A DNA stretch of 64,000 nt, taken from assembly GCF_002964605.1 (NCBI RefSeq), contig NZ_PQDH01000002.1, positions 1-64,000 on the forward strand, in the 5' to 3' direction. Below are positions 1-8,067 of this stretch, piece after piece. The translations under genes were made by a program, and so were the position numbers. The stretch comes from Vallitalea okinawensis. Lineage in GTDB: Bacteria; Bacillota; Clostridia; Lachnospirales; PQDH01. Every line of letters begins with the position of its first letter. The first letter of the stretch is position 1. The notes under the pieces were generated by a model. It was given only the letters and a program-made list of their open reading frames with translations. It made no database searches and was not told the origin of the DNA.

Positions 1-64
1 TTGCTTCAATTATGTATTCTTTTATTTCTTTATTACTAGGTATTTTAAGTTGACTTATGCTCAT
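1..64 (-). CDS. Hypothetical protein, N-terminus only
   Basis: The first 21 codons of a minus-strand gene run off the left edge of the window. The protein begins MSISQLKIPSNKEIKEY. An AAAGGAA ribosome site sits 6-7 bases before this ATG, which is why it is preferred over the ATG five codons upstream. Too little is visible to assign a family. Confidence 0.45.
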   Translation of the reverse strand, partial: MSISQLKIPSNKEIKEYIIEA

Positions 65-264
65 AGTAGTTCCTTTCATAGTAAGTACTTAATTATTACA
101 GGTTATTATGTTAAATTATAACATAATAAGTAACTAATTTTAATACTTTGTATAAAAAAGAATACTAACAATATTTTATCAAATTATCGTCACTAACTTT
201 TTATTTAATGAACTTGACATCGAATGTATGTTTGTGTATTGTGAATATATGGAAGGTGGTATAA

Positions 265-417
265 ATGAAGGTATTAAATAAACCTATTGACGTTATTACT
301 TGGACAAAAGAAAATCAAGAATTTGCTGATAACTATAACCACCAATCGCTTTGGCTACTATTTTACAAGCTTGTTTTAAACTTTTTGCAGCAACAACACC
401 ATCTAACCCGTCAATAA
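265..417 (+). pseudogene. 5' remnant of a small conserved gene
   Basis: A good AAGGTGG ribosome site precedes an ATG giving MKVLNKPIDVITWTKEN, which looks like the start of a recurring small clostridial protein family (MKVLNKPI...). After about 17 codons the reading loses that character and becomes the complement of the minus-strand ORF at 296-442. The simplest reading is that the 3' part was lost by deletion and the remnant now runs 50 codons into unrelated sequence. The family link is from memory of the N-terminal pattern and is an inference. Confidence 0.4.
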
Positions 418-442
418 AATAATAAATATTTATTTTCTTCAA
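296..442 (-). CDS. Small hypothetical protein (48 aa), TTG start
   Basis: This ORF starts with TTG preceded by GGGAG nine bases upstream. The protein begins LKKINIYYFIDGLDGVVAAK and continues with a basic helix. The composition (a short beta segment, then DGLDG, then an amphipathic helix) is protein-like and resembles small phage or accessory ORFs, but I recognise no family. It overlaps the converging remnant at 265-417, so at least one of the two is probably broken, and its last ~15 residues may lie beyond a deletion junction. Confidence 0.4.
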   Translation of the reverse strand: MKKINIYYFIDGLDGVVAAKSLKQACKIVAKAIGGYSYQQILDFLLSK

Positions 443-550
443 TGCTGTTCTCTCCCTTCATTAAACCGAACTTTTCCGCACTTTTCCACTTGTACGTATC
501 ATTCCTCTATGCTATAATCCTCCTGAATCAAAGCAAAGGAGTTAATACAT

Positions 551-775
551 ATGTTAAAAAGAACTATTATTATTTTACTCCCTTTTATTTTTCCACTTGG
601 TTGCCTAATATTTATGTATTCTAGTCCAAATATCTCAGGTTATTATTACTCTGCAGTATATGGGCTTACAATTGTATTAACTATAGTGTCATGGATATAT
701 TCCAGTAAGAAAATTAAAAATAAGTATATCGCAATCAGTCAATTTATACCGCTTTATGTTTTATTTTATTTTTAA
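551..775 (+). CDS. Small two-helix membrane protein (74 aa), paralogue of next gene
   Basis: The ATG follows AAAGGAG at good spacing. The protein is almost entirely hydrophobic: an N-terminal helix containing LLPFIFPLGCLIFMY, a second helix around residues 34-50, a basic KKIKNK stretch and a short hydrophobic tail. The N-terminal pattern PF(I/L)FPLG(C/S)L(I/L)(F/Y)MY recurs in the next gene (856-1128), so the two are tandem paralogues. No family is recognised. They sit in a strip of small accessory genes and gene remnants. Confidence 0.6.
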   Translation: MLKRTIIILLPFIFPLGCLIFMYSSPNISGYYYSAVYGLTIVLTIVSWIYSSKKIKNKYIAISQFIPLYVLFYF

Positions 776-855
776 TTCTGCTTTCATTATTTCTCATCCT
801 TCATCCAAGCGGAAATACGGTTATCCACTAAAGATTATAAACTGGAGGTACTTTG

Positions 856-1128
856 ATGAACTCTAAAAAGATTAGCTTAATTATATTACCTTTTCTATTT
901 CCACTAGGAAGCTTATTGTATATGTACAATTACAATGGTACTGCTCCATTCTATAATCTAATTATTATGTTTATAGTTTCAGCTCTGGTCACTTTAGTTA
1001 TATCTATAAAGATGATTAGAAATGTAGTAATTAGATTAATTCAAGTTATCATACTAGGTATTTTTCTTTACCTGCCAGCAGTAGGCTTACTTTTTAACTA
1101 TATTGACTGGACTGGCTTTCCAGATTAG
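856..1128 (+). CDS. Small membrane protein (90 aa), paralogue of previous gene
   Basis: GGAGG lies seven bases before the ATG at 856; a TTG directly upstream is also in frame but is less well placed. Three hydrophobic segments are visible: ISLIILPFLFPLGSLLYMY near the N-terminus, one at about residues 33-50, and one at about residues 60-83. It shares the PF-FPLG-L-MY signature with the preceding gene but is longer at the C-terminus. No enzymatic motif is present, and the function is unknown. Confidence 0.6.
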   Translation: MNSKKISLIILPFLFPLGSLLYMYNYNGTAPFYNLIIMFIVSALVTLVISIKMIRNVVIRLIQVIILGIFLYLPAVGLLFNYIDWTGFPD

Positions 1129-1205
1129 TTCTCTAATCTGGACTTTACTTACCATATTTTAGATGTTATAATTATTTCAAAACTTTACAAATGAGGATGT
1201 TGTTC

Positions 1206-1544
1206 ATGATAACCCTACTAACTAAAGGACGTATTACTCGCTTTGAGTATATTAAATTTATGATAATGTTTGGAATTGTATCATTAGCAAATAAATCAGC
1301 TTATTTATATTTAGTTGATCATGAGGCTTTTATCTATATAGTAATGTTACATATATTCGGTTCAATCTGGGCAATAGGTTTGTTCTCAGTAGTAATTCGT
1401 CGCTTACATGATTTAGATCAATCAGGTTTTTTGATGCTCTGTCTAGCATTACCACACTTTAATTATTTATTTTTGTTTCTCTTGTGTGTAATTAAAGGTA
1501 ATTCCGCCTCCAATAAATATGACTATTATCCAATACTCTACTAA
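1206..1544 (+). CDS. DUF805 family membrane protein
   Basis: The protein (112 aa from this ATG) carries the DUF805 pattern: an N-terminal KGRITRFEYIKF segment, then transmembrane helices, then RRLHDLDQSGF followed by another hydrophobic helix and a polar end with GNSASNKYDYYP. DUF805 proteins are small integral membrane proteins of unknown role, often found in accessory regions. GAGG nine bases upstream supports the ATG at 1206; an in-frame ATG five codons earlier is possible. It is shorter than many family members but appears complete. Confidence 0.7.
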   Translation: MITLLTKGRITRFEYIKFMIMFGIVSLANKSAYLYLVDHEAFIYIVMLHIFGSIWAIGLFSVVIRRLHDLDQSGFLMLCLALPHFNYLFLFLLCVIKGNSASNKYDYYPILY

Positions 1545-1612
1545 AATACATTTTTTGCTAATATATTAAACTCTCACTTATGATAAACTTAAAAACAGGA
1601 TGGATGGTATGT

Positions 1613-2110
1613 ATGAAATTGAAATTCACTTCTAAAAATAAGTTTTACCTTTGGTTAATGGGTATTGAATATAGCGGATTAAAAAGTTTATTTCTAATTT
1701 TTTTTACTGGTGCTCAGATCCCTTATCTTGAATCTGATAGTATACATAAACCAGGATCACAATACCTAACTTATATTTGTGTAGCTGTAACTGTTCTATG
1801 TACTATATACCATCTATACAAAGTTTTTAGCATCATTCTCATATCAAAGAATTGTAAATTAATAAAATGTAACCTACATACACATAAAAGATATAAACGT
1901 AATCATACTAATTTAGAAAAGTATTCTTTCAGGTGCAAGTATCAATTTACTATCGATAATATTGATTACACTTCAGAGAAAATTTCTAGTAAATTACATA
2001 GTGCTGAGTGGGTAGTATATGAGATTGATGACCCTAAATGGAATTTCATCTTATCCACTATTCCTTCAGTTTCTGTATCTGAGATTCATAAACTAAATAA
2101 CCTAAATTAA
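1613..2110 (+). CDS. Hypothetical membrane protein (165 aa)
   Basis: From the ATG at 1613 the protein has a basic start (MKLKFTSKNK), a hydrophobic helix near residues 18-36, a second at about residues 53-72, and a soluble C-terminal half rich in Lys/Arg that contains YSFRCKYQFTIDNIDYTSEK. That half resembles the small beta-domain that follows two helices in DUF3592-like proteins, but the match is too weak to name. An upstream ATG at 1580 is also in frame. The gene converges on the minus-strand gene ending at 2114, leaving three bases between them. Confidence 0.45.
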   Translation: MKLKFTSKNKFYLWLMGIEYSGLKSLFLIFFTGAQIPYLESDSIHKPGSQYLTYICVAVTVLCTIYHLYKVFSIILISKNCKLIKCNLHTHKRYKRNHTNLEKYSFRCKYQFTIDNIDYTSEKISSKLHSAEWVVYEIDDPKWNFILSTIPSVSVSEIHKLNNLN

Positions 2111-2113
2111 TCT

Positions 2114-2374
2114 TTAGTTAATGAAGTCTGTCCAGACCTTAACTTTTTCTTGGTTGCAATCAATATCCCATCTATCCTTTCCACAATTCTTAGAATTAGG
2201 ACAATATCTTTTTGCATCATAGTTCTTATATGGACAAGTGTTCTCATTTCTTTCTAATAAGGCTTGTATAATATAATCAATAAAGTATTCTTCACTATCA
2301 TCTGTTTCAAGATCTCCTGTGTCTGTTAAGTCAAAAAGTAATACATGTACAGCCTTTTTGAACTTATTCGCCAT
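2114..2374 (-). CDS. Hypothetical Cys-containing protein (86 aa)
   Basis: GGAG nine bases upstream supports the ATG at 2374 (MANKFKKAVHVLLFDLTDTG). The N-terminal half is acidic and helical. The C-terminal half holds four cysteines (CPY...YCPNSKNCGKDRW...DC), a spacing that could bind a metal ion. I do not recognise the family. It is the only gene in this strip that looks like a soluble acidic/Cys protein, and small cysteine-bearing proteins of this kind are common in phage-derived DNA. Confidence 0.5.
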   Translation of the reverse strand: MANKFKKAVHVLLFDLTDTGDLETDDSEEYFIDYIIQALLERNENTCPYKNYDAKRYCPNSKNCGKDRWDIDCNQEKVKVWTDFIN

Positions 2375-2464
2375 AACAGTTCTCTCCAATCTTTAAATTA
2401 TGATTTAGTACTCTCCACACCCTTCAAATGGTCATATAATTAATTATTAAAGAGTGGTTTACAA

Positions 2465-2693
2465 ATGAAGACTTTTATAAAAATTATTTTGTATTTAATC
2501 AATATGGTACTTTACTACTATTGCATATTTGTTTTGCCAAAATTTAACACGATTATAACTGTTATCGTTATTTTCTATATATATTAAAAAAGATGAAGAA
2601 ACAGAAAAACTTGATAAACATATCGCTTATGTCCTACTAGGCATTTGGTATATTACTGCCATTGTTTCCACAGTAATTACATACCTGAAGTAA
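2465..2693 (+). pseudogene. Small two-helix membrane protein, frameshifted
   Basis: An ATG at 2465 opens a hydrophobic reading (MKTFIKIILYLINMVLYYY...) that stops at 2585-2587. The next frame continues naturally with KKDEETEKLDKHIAYVLLGI and a second helix, ending at 2691-2693. The switch falls at a TA-repeat followed by six A residues (about 2575-2591), a typical slippage site. Joined, the parts give a two-helix protein of about 75 residues. Either the gene is inactivated by one indel or the run was misread. Confidence 0.55.
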
Positions 2694-2770
2694 GATTAAA
2701 TCGCTATTGTTGCAAAACAGATTATTATGTTGTAAAATGTCATTATGCAATTACGTTAACGAGGTGCTTT

Positions 2771-2989
2771 ATGAAAAAACTCAGACATTTAATACTAAAA
2801 AATAAATTGAACTTAATTACGTATTTAATAATTTTTTTAACTTTCTATTTAGATCAAGTGCAATCTGTAAATAGCGATATAGTGATAACATTAATAATTA
2901 TCGCATTTTTATTATTAAGTTATAGTGCCTTTACTTTTATTCCATTTCTCACTTCAAATGAACATAATAATCAGAAACAAGGTAAGTAA
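2771..2989 (+). CDS. Small membrane protein (72 aa)
   Basis: GAGGTG lies just before the ATG at 2771; the same frame is open further upstream but without a comparable ribosome site. The protein starts MKKLRHLILKNKLN, has two hydrophobic helices (about residues 17-30 and 38-60) and ends with a polar tail (SNEHNNQKQGK). It has no recognised domain. Its 3' end abuts the degraded methyltransferase on the opposite strand. Confidence 0.5.
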   Translation: MKKLRHLILKNKLNLITYLIIFLTFYLDQVQSVNSDIVITLIIIAFLLLSYSAFTFIPFLTSNEHNNQKQGK

Positions 2990-2997
2990 ACTAATAT

Positions 2998-3951
2998 TTA
3001 CTGAAGCTTCTTTGCTATCTCATAAATCACATTCACAGTTACGCTGTTACCGGCCTGTTTGTATAATAGAGAATCACTATTTACTATTACAGCTCTTTCA
3101 AATAATTCATCAGGAAAACCTTGAAGTCTAAAACATTCTCTAGGGGTTAATCTTCTAATCCTAGCGTTATGTAATACCCCTTGATTACAACTGGTATCCA
3201 ATGTATTAGCAACACCTTTGCCGACTCGTCCTCTTCTCGTTTTACTATTAGGTGCTGATAAATTTATACTGTCTCCTCTTCTTGCAATATCAAAACCTCT
3301 ACTTGTCGCTTGTTTAATCATTACTCCATGCTTATCTTGTGCTGTTAAAGTAAACATAGGTTCTCCAGCGTCTTTAATCCGTCTTCCATTTTGTCTTTTT
3401 TCTTCTCAATCAGGTGTTAATACAGGTTGAACGATTAAATCCATATCTGAGTGATTACCAGCACTGTGACCACCTGCAGTTAAACAACTAGCTCTTGGTT
3501 ACCTCCACCACAAGAATTCAATGTTGGAGAAATGCCATTAATTGAATAGACTCTTTTACATAGATCATGACCATTTATACCTTCTAACTTGCCGACTCTA
3601 ATATAAGTGTTTGTTGCTTTTCCATTGATAGGAAATACTTTCAAGGAAAAGACATTTAGGTTTTCGTACTCTCGCCAATCGCATGATTTCAAAGAATAAA
3701 GTTCCTCTTGTATCTTCAAAACCTCCTCTATTTCCAACAATGCTGAAAGCTTGGCAAGGAAATCCTCCGCAGTAAACTTCGGTATTGGGCAAATCCCAGG
3801 GTTTAACTCTAATAATGTCATCTGCATACCATTCATCCTCTCTTGATAGATGCATTGCGTTATAACTCTTATTAGCAAACTTATCTATTTCACAATGTCC
3901 TAAGCATTCATGACCGGCCATTTCCATCCCTAATCTGAAACCTCCGATTCC
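2998..3951 (-). pseudogene. DNA (cytosine-5) methyltransferase, degraded
   Basis: Pieces of a C5-cytosine methyltransferase (M.HhaI/Dcm family) lie in order but in different frames. Motif I appears as GIGGFRLGMEMAGHE at about 3951-3907. Motif IV with its catalytic Cys is GGFPCQAFS at about 3775. Part of the target-recognition region follows near 3660-3480, then the closing motifs IX-X with RRLTPRECFRLQGFPDE and QAGNSVTVNVI at 3150-3000. The sequence is 5' truncated by TAA directly before motif I, loses its frame near 3600-3670 and 3480, and has an in-frame TGA at 3406-3408. The region after motif VI appears deleted. It is a dead gene, probably from a restriction system or phage. Confidence 0.85.
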
Positions 3952-4007
3952 TTATAGACACTTTGTTGTGCTTCTTTTTTTATATTTTTTTGATACCATA
4001 CTCCATC

Positions 4008-4187
4008 TCAGAGTATTTTTTTGATTTGTTCAAAGCAATTCATAATCTCGTTAACATCTTCTTCTTCATCACCTGATATAATTCCATCAGCAGTTATATC
4101 CATAAGTTTTTCCTTTGCATCTTCAATATTTCGTGTATCTCTTTGTATCTGAACTGCTAACACTGAAATTTCTTTTTGATCTAACAA
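4008..4187 (-). pseudogene. C-terminal remnant of an unrecognised gene
   Basis: About 60 codons are open on the minus strand from an upstream TAA to TGA at 4008-4010, reading LLDQKEISVLAVQIQRDTRN and then an acidic stretch with ISGDEEEDVNEIMNCFEQ. The helical, charged composition looks like the C-terminal half of a small helix-turn-helix or phage regulator. Only a TTG without a ribosome site could start it, so it is best read as a 3' remnant lying between the broken methyltransferase and the deacetylase operon. Confidence 0.35.
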
Positions 4188-4207
4188 GTAGTATATTTAC
4201 TTGTAAA

Positions 4208-4243
4208 AATCGAAAAAGACACCAACTAAATGTCGATGCCTTT
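4208..4243 (-). terminator. Rho-independent terminator of the sigG-pda transcription block
   Basis: A 12-bp stem (4215-4226 with 4232-4243, a few G-U pairs) and a 5-base loop are followed on the minus strand by CTTTTTCGATTTTTA. It lies two bases after the stop codon of the deacetylase gene. Confidence 0.8.
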
Positions 4244-4244
4244 C

Positions 4245-5090
4245 CTATTCATTCAACTCTACTTCATCACAATTTCTTTCCATGGGATTAATGAATCCGT
4301 TTTCTCTTTCCTTGGCTTCTTCTGTTTTACATTGTCGTCCTGTATGATCTATATAGTAGTCTTCTCTCATTATTAACTCCGATATAGGAACAAGTTCAAA
4401 TCCCTTTTCTCTTAGTCCTTTAATAATTTCATCTAAAGCATCAGCTGTGTATTTAGCATTATTGTGAAACAATATAATAGATCCATTTCTTAACCTATCA
4501 CTTTCTACGACTCGTTTGTACATATCCTCCTTACCGTATGCACGCCAATCTAAGCTGTCCACATTCCATTGTATGGTATAGTAACCACATCCCCTTGCAA
4601 CATCAACTACGGCATCGTTATAAGCTCCATAGGGTGCACGAAATAGCTCCATATCGATATCTAGTAATTCTTTAACTAAATCATGTGGTCCCATTATCTC
4701 CTCTTTTATTTGTTTACGATTCAACCGATCCATCTGCGGATGAGTATCACTGTGGTTACCAATATCATGACCCGACTCATAGATTTTCTTAACTTCATCA
4801 GGATATCTTTCTATCCAGTTAGAAACTAAGAAAAAAGTAGCTTTTACTTCATTACGATCTAGTGCTGCCAAGATATCATCAGTATCATCTGCTCCCCAAG
4901 CTGCATCAAAACTAATTGAAACCTCAGGTCTTTCTGTTTCCACACAATAAATTGGTAGATCTTTTTTAGCTTTAGCAGCTTCAACCATTTCACCACTGTT
5001 CCAAGGCATAATAGCTACCCCAAGAACCATAATTAAAATCGCTACAAAAAATAGTATGACTGTCTTTCTCCCTATTATATAAACTTTCAC
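4245..5090 (-). CDS. Sporulation polysaccharide deacetylase, PdaB/YlxY type
   Basis: A single N-terminal membrane helix (about residues 9-28) anchors an extracytoplasmic NodB deacetylase domain. The motifs are ISFDAAWGADDTDDIL (motif 1, metal Asp), GNHSDTHPQM (motif 2, metal His pair), FRAPYGAYND (motif 3), NVDSLDW (motif 4) and ILFHNN (motif 5). The FDAAWG form of motif 1 is typical of the PdaB/YlxY sporulation branch, which acts on peptidoglycan or its precursors. GTG at 5090 is chosen because GGGAGGAA lies seven bases upstream. About 30 Cys-poor, charged residues follow the catalytic domain. The gene is last in the sigG-ymxH-pda series, consistent with late sporulation. Confidence 0.85.
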   Translation of the reverse strand: MKVYIIGRKTVILFFVAILIMVLGVAIMPWNSGEMVEAAKAKKDLPIYCVETERPEVSISFDAAWGADDTDDILAALDRNEVKATFFLVSNWIERYPDEVKKIYESGHDIGNHSDTHPQMDRLNRKQIKEEIMGPHDLVKELLDIDMELFRAPYGAYNDAVVDVARGCGYYTIQWNVDSLDWRAYGKEDMYKRVVESDRLRNGSIILFHNNAKYTADALDEIIKGLREKGFELVPISELIMREDYYIDHTGRQCKTEEAKERENGFINPMERNCDEVELNE

Positions 5091-5181
5091 TGAAAGTTCC
5101 TCCCACCAATCTATCTTTCTATAAATTGTATTCAATTAAAAGGTTATCCAATACCATATTATTCAATGAATGTTTATATTT

Positions 5182-6000
5182 CTAGAAATCTAACTCCTTA
5201 AGATATTCTAAACTCATAAAGGTATACCCTTCATCTTTCCAAATCGTAATCAACTCATCTAAGATCTCACTATTTGTTTGAGAATTACTATGAAGTAATA
5301 CTATTGCACCTGGATGAATTCGTGGTAGTAGTTTAGAAAAGGCGTATTGGTGAGATGGTTGATTATCGTCATACCAATCTACATAGGCTAAACTCCAAAA
5401 TACTGTTGTGTAACCTAATTCTTTAGCTTGTTCTAAATTAGTTTCATTGTACTTTCCTTGTGGTGGTCTGTAGTACCTTGGCATCTCTTCGCCTATTAAT
5501 TCACTATACATCTCCTCAACATCTTCTAATTCCTTTTTAAATTTGTTAAAGTCATTTATTGCCGACATTTTAGGATGAGTAGCTGTATGATTAGCTACTA
5601 TATGCCCCTCTTCAACCATTCTCTTTACTAAATCCTCATTATCCCGGATGTAATGTCCTACGAGAAAAAAAGCAGCTGGAACATCATGCTTTTTTAATGT
5701 ATCTAGCAAATCCTCTGTATAACCATTTTCATATCCAGCATCAAAAGTTAGGTATATAACCTTCTCTTCTTCATCCCCTACATAATAAGCGTTATATTGC
5801 TCTAAGTACTTTTTATCAGCATTTCCATCAGGTTGTTCACCTTTATCCCCATAATTCAATCCCCACTCTGATGCTTTCAAGAGATTCTCAGAAATTGCAT
5901 TAATAGTTCTTTTAGATATAGGGATCAGTTGTATCACTAATATTACTATTAACGTAATGATAATAACATTATAAACTTGGCTTGTTATTTTATCATTCAT
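5182..6000 (-). CDS. Delta-lactam-biosynthetic de-N-acetylase PdaA-like
   Basis: The 272-residue protein has an N-terminal helix (about residues 10-27), the ASEWGLNYGDKGEQPDGNAD segment typical of PdaA, and a full NodB domain: YLTFDAGYENGYT, ANHTATHPKMS, YYRPPQGKYN, WSLAYVDWYDD and VLLHSNSQTN. PdaA removes acetyl groups from muramic acid so that muramic-delta-lactam can form in spore cortex. GAGGAG lies seven bases before the ATG. Two deacetylases in tandem behind sigG is a common clostridial layout. Assignment to PdaA rather than PdaC rests on the DAGYENGYT and W-L-YVDW motifs. Confidence 0.85.
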   Translation of the reverse strand: MNDKITSQVYNVIIITLIVILVIQLIPISKRTINAISENLLKASEWGLNYGDKGEQPDGNADKKYLEQYNAYYVGDEEEKVIYLTFDAGYENGYTEDLLDTLKKHDVPAAFFLVGHYIRDNEDLVKRMVEEGHIVANHTATHPKMSAINDFNKFKKELEDVEEMYSELIGEEMPRYYRPPQGKYNETNLEQAKELGYTTVFWSLAYVDWYDDNQPSHQYAFSKLLPRIHPGAIVLLHSNSQTNSEILDELITIWKDEGYTFMSLEYLKELDF

Positions 6001-6030
6001 AATAAGACTCCTCTATGCTAAAATATTATT

Positions 6031-6294
6031 TTAATACTCCGATTCAATAAGGCACTTTTCGATATCCAAATCTACCAAAATAATATCCTCTCCAATTTTT
6101 TTTATGGCATCCCATTCAATCTGATATTCCATATCTTTCCCAAAGAAGCCTAACATTTTCCCTGGTCCTGGTACAATTATTTTGATTAATTTGCCTTCAT
6201 CTAAATCTATTTCAATATCGCATATGTAGCCTAAACGACTTCCGTCTCTTGTGTTAATAACTTCCTTTTGCTTCATATCATAAATTCTTACCAT
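6031..6294 (-). CDS. ymxH: YlmC/YmxH family sporulation protein (PRC-barrel)
   Basis: The 87-residue protein starts MVRIYDMKQKEVINTRDGSR and continues with LGYICDIEIDLDEGKLI, the PRC-barrel pattern of YlmC/YmxH proteins. This family is found in nearly all endospore formers, usually next to sigG, and its molecular role is not settled. AGGAGGTG lies eight bases upstream of the ATG. It follows sigG by 44 bases and probably shares its transcript. Confidence 0.85.
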   Translation of the reverse strand: MVRIYDMKQKEVINTRDGSRLGYICDIEIDLDEGKLIKIIVPGPGKMLGFFGKDMEYQIEWDAIKKIGEDIILVDLDIEKCLIESEY

Positions 6295-6338
6295 GAAAAA
6301 ACACCTCCTGCTATATTTCTATGCAGAAGGTGCGATGC

Positions 6339-7112
6339 TTATAAATACTTTCTCATTTGTTTTAAAGCTGACTTTTCAATACGAGAAACCTGGGCTTGAG
6401 ATATACCAATTTCGTCTGCTACCTCCATTTGAGTTCTACCTTTAAAAAATCTTAGATTAAGAATCTTCTTTTCTCTCTCGTTAAGTCTTTTTAACGCTTC
6501 TTTCAATGCTATATTCTCCAACCAACTAGAATCTAAGTTTTTATCATCACTCAGTTGATCCATAACGTATAATGCATCTCCTTCTTCGTGATAAACAGGC
6601 TCAAATAATGAAATTGGATCTTGTATGGCATCTAGTGCAAAAACAACATCTTCTTTTGGCATTTCTAATTCCCTAGCTATCTCTGTTATGGTTGGTTCCT
6701 TAGAGTTCTCTTTTAAGAGCTTTTCTCTAGCTTGTAAAGCTTTGTATGCTGTATCTCTTAAAGACCTACTGACTCTAATTGCATTATTATCACGTAAGTA
6801 TCTTCTAATTTCACCAACTATCATTGGCACAGCATATGTTGAAAATTTAACATTTTGTGTAACATCAAAGTTATCAATTGCTTTAATTAATCCTACACAC
6901 CCTACTTGAAAAAGATCATCAACGTGCTCTCCCCTATTGTTAAACCTTTGAATAACACTCAGGACTAGACGTAAATTACCTTTTATATATGCAGCTCGTG
7001 CGATATGATCCCCTTGTTGTATTCTTGAAAACAATACTTCTTTTTCATCATTAGTTAATACTGGAAGTTTTGAAGTATTAACTCCACATATTTCTACTTT
7101 ATTCGATAACAT
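6339..7112 (-). CDS. sigG: RNA polymerase sporulation sigma factor SigG
   Basis: The 257-residue protein starts MLSNKVEICGVNTSKLPVLT, the SigG-specific N-terminus. It has the SigF/G/B region 2 (DLFQVGCVGLIKAIDNFD, VKFSTYAVPMIVGEIRRYLR), region 3 (EIARELEMPKEDV) and region 4 (LNLRFFKGRTQMEVADEIGI, then SQAQVSRIEK). SigG directs late forespore transcription. The ATG at 7112 has GGAGGG seven bases upstream; an earlier ATG is in frame but lacks one. A 9-bp inverted repeat lies just before the ribosome site. sigG follows sigE after a 150-base gap, as in the conserved spoIIGA-sigE-sigG cluster. Confidence 0.97.
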   Translation of the reverse strand: MLSNKVEICGVNTSKLPVLTNDEKEVLFSRIQQGDHIARAAYIKGNLRLVLSVIQRFNNRGEHVDDLFQVGCVGLIKAIDNFDVTQNVKFSTYAVPMIVGEIRRYLRDNNAIRVSRSLRDTAYKALQAREKLLKENSKEPTITEIARELEMPKEDVVFALDAIQDPISLFEPVYHEEGDALYVMDQLSDDKNLDSSWLENIALKEALKRLNEREKKILNLRFFKGRTQMEVADEIGISQAQVSRIEKSALKQMRKYL

Positions 7113-7127
7113 AAAACTCCCTCCAGT

Positions 7128-7164
7128 AATCATTTAGTATTTCATCCGGTATATATAAATGATT
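7128..7164 (-). promoter_or_regulatory. Hairpin in the sigG leader next to the ribosome site
   Basis: AATCATTTA and TAAATGATT form a perfect 9-bp inverted repeat with a 19-base loop, ending a few bases before the GGAGGG ribosome site of sigG. A leader hairpin that lowers sigG translation has been described in Bacillus subtilis; whether this one acts the same way is inferred. Confidence 0.45.
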
Positions 7165-7262
7165 TCCAGAGGAGATTTTATTTATACATATTTAAGATTA
7201 ATAAAGGTAGAATAATTGCTAACATTTTTTACCACAACTAATCTTTTACTATATATCCTTAT

Positions 7263-8006
7263 TTAGAGCATTCTATTAATTTCTTTTTGGAGCCTTCTAA
7301 TTATTTTTTTCTCCAATCTTGAAATATATGATTGTGAAATCCCTAACATATCTGCTACCTCTTTTTGAGTTTTTTCTTCACCTGTTTGATTCAAACCAAA
7401 ACGTAACATAACTATGGTTTTTTCTCTATTACTTAGTTTTTCCATTGCTTCATTTAAGAGTTCGCGATCAATTTCATCCTCAATTTTTTTATATATGATG
7501 TCGTTATCTGTCCCTAAAATATCTGATAGTAGTAATTCATTTCCATCCCAATCAATGTTAAGAGGTTCATCAATTGAAATTTCGGTTTTCATCTTATTCG
7601 TTCGTCGTAAATACATAAGTATTTCATTTTCGATACATCTAGAAGCATAGGTTGCTAACTTTATTTTTTTATCTGGTTTAAAAGTATTAATAGCTTTAAT
7701 AAGTCCGATAGTACCAATACTAATTAAATCTTCTACATTAATGCCTGTATTTTCAAATTTTCGAGCAATATAAACAACTAGACGTAAATTCCTTTCGATT
7801 AAAATCGATTTAACTCCAATATCTTCTTCAGAGCCTAATTTGCCAATTAACTCGGCCTCTTCCGAAGCCTCTAATGGTGGTGGTAAAACTTCACTTCCAC
7901 CTATGTAATAAATATCTTGGTCCTCAGAATGAATATGTATAATTTTTCTGATTCGGTTTAAGAAATATTTCAGTTCATCAAGAGAAAACTTTGCAAATAC
8001 CCCCAT
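7263..8006 (-). CDS. sigE: RNA polymerase sporulation sigma factor, pro-SigE
   Basis: The 247-residue protein matches SigE closely: [13 protein letters not shown] at the end of the pro-sequence, [77 protein letters not shown], and region 4 ([20 protein letters not shown]). The N-terminal ~35 residues are the amphipathic pro-peptide removed by SpoIIGA, whose gene lies directly upstream. AAGGAGG precedes the ATG. SigE drives early mother-cell transcription. The pro-region is a few residues longer than in Bacillus. Confidence 0.97.
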   Translation of the reverse strand: MGVFAKFSLDELKYFLNRIRKIIHIHSEDQDIYYIGGSEVLPPPLEASEEAELIGKLGSEEDIGVKSILIERNLRLVVYIARKFENTGINVEDLISIGTIGLIKAINTFKPDKKIKLATYASRCIENEILMYLRRTNKMKTEISIDEPLNIDWDGNELLLSDILGTDNDIIYKKIEDEIDRELLNEAMEKLSNREKTIVMLRFGLNQTGEEKTQKEVADMLGISQSYISRLEKKIIRRLQKEINRML

Positions 8007-8067
8007 AGAATACCTCCTTTAGTCTTATAAATCTTTTAGGAATTTTACTATCATTAGGCTTAATGCC

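Noticed and set aside
442-624. 60-residue plus-strand frame before the first small membrane gene
   Set aside because: It has no ribosome site and overlaps the better-supported gene at 551 in another frame.
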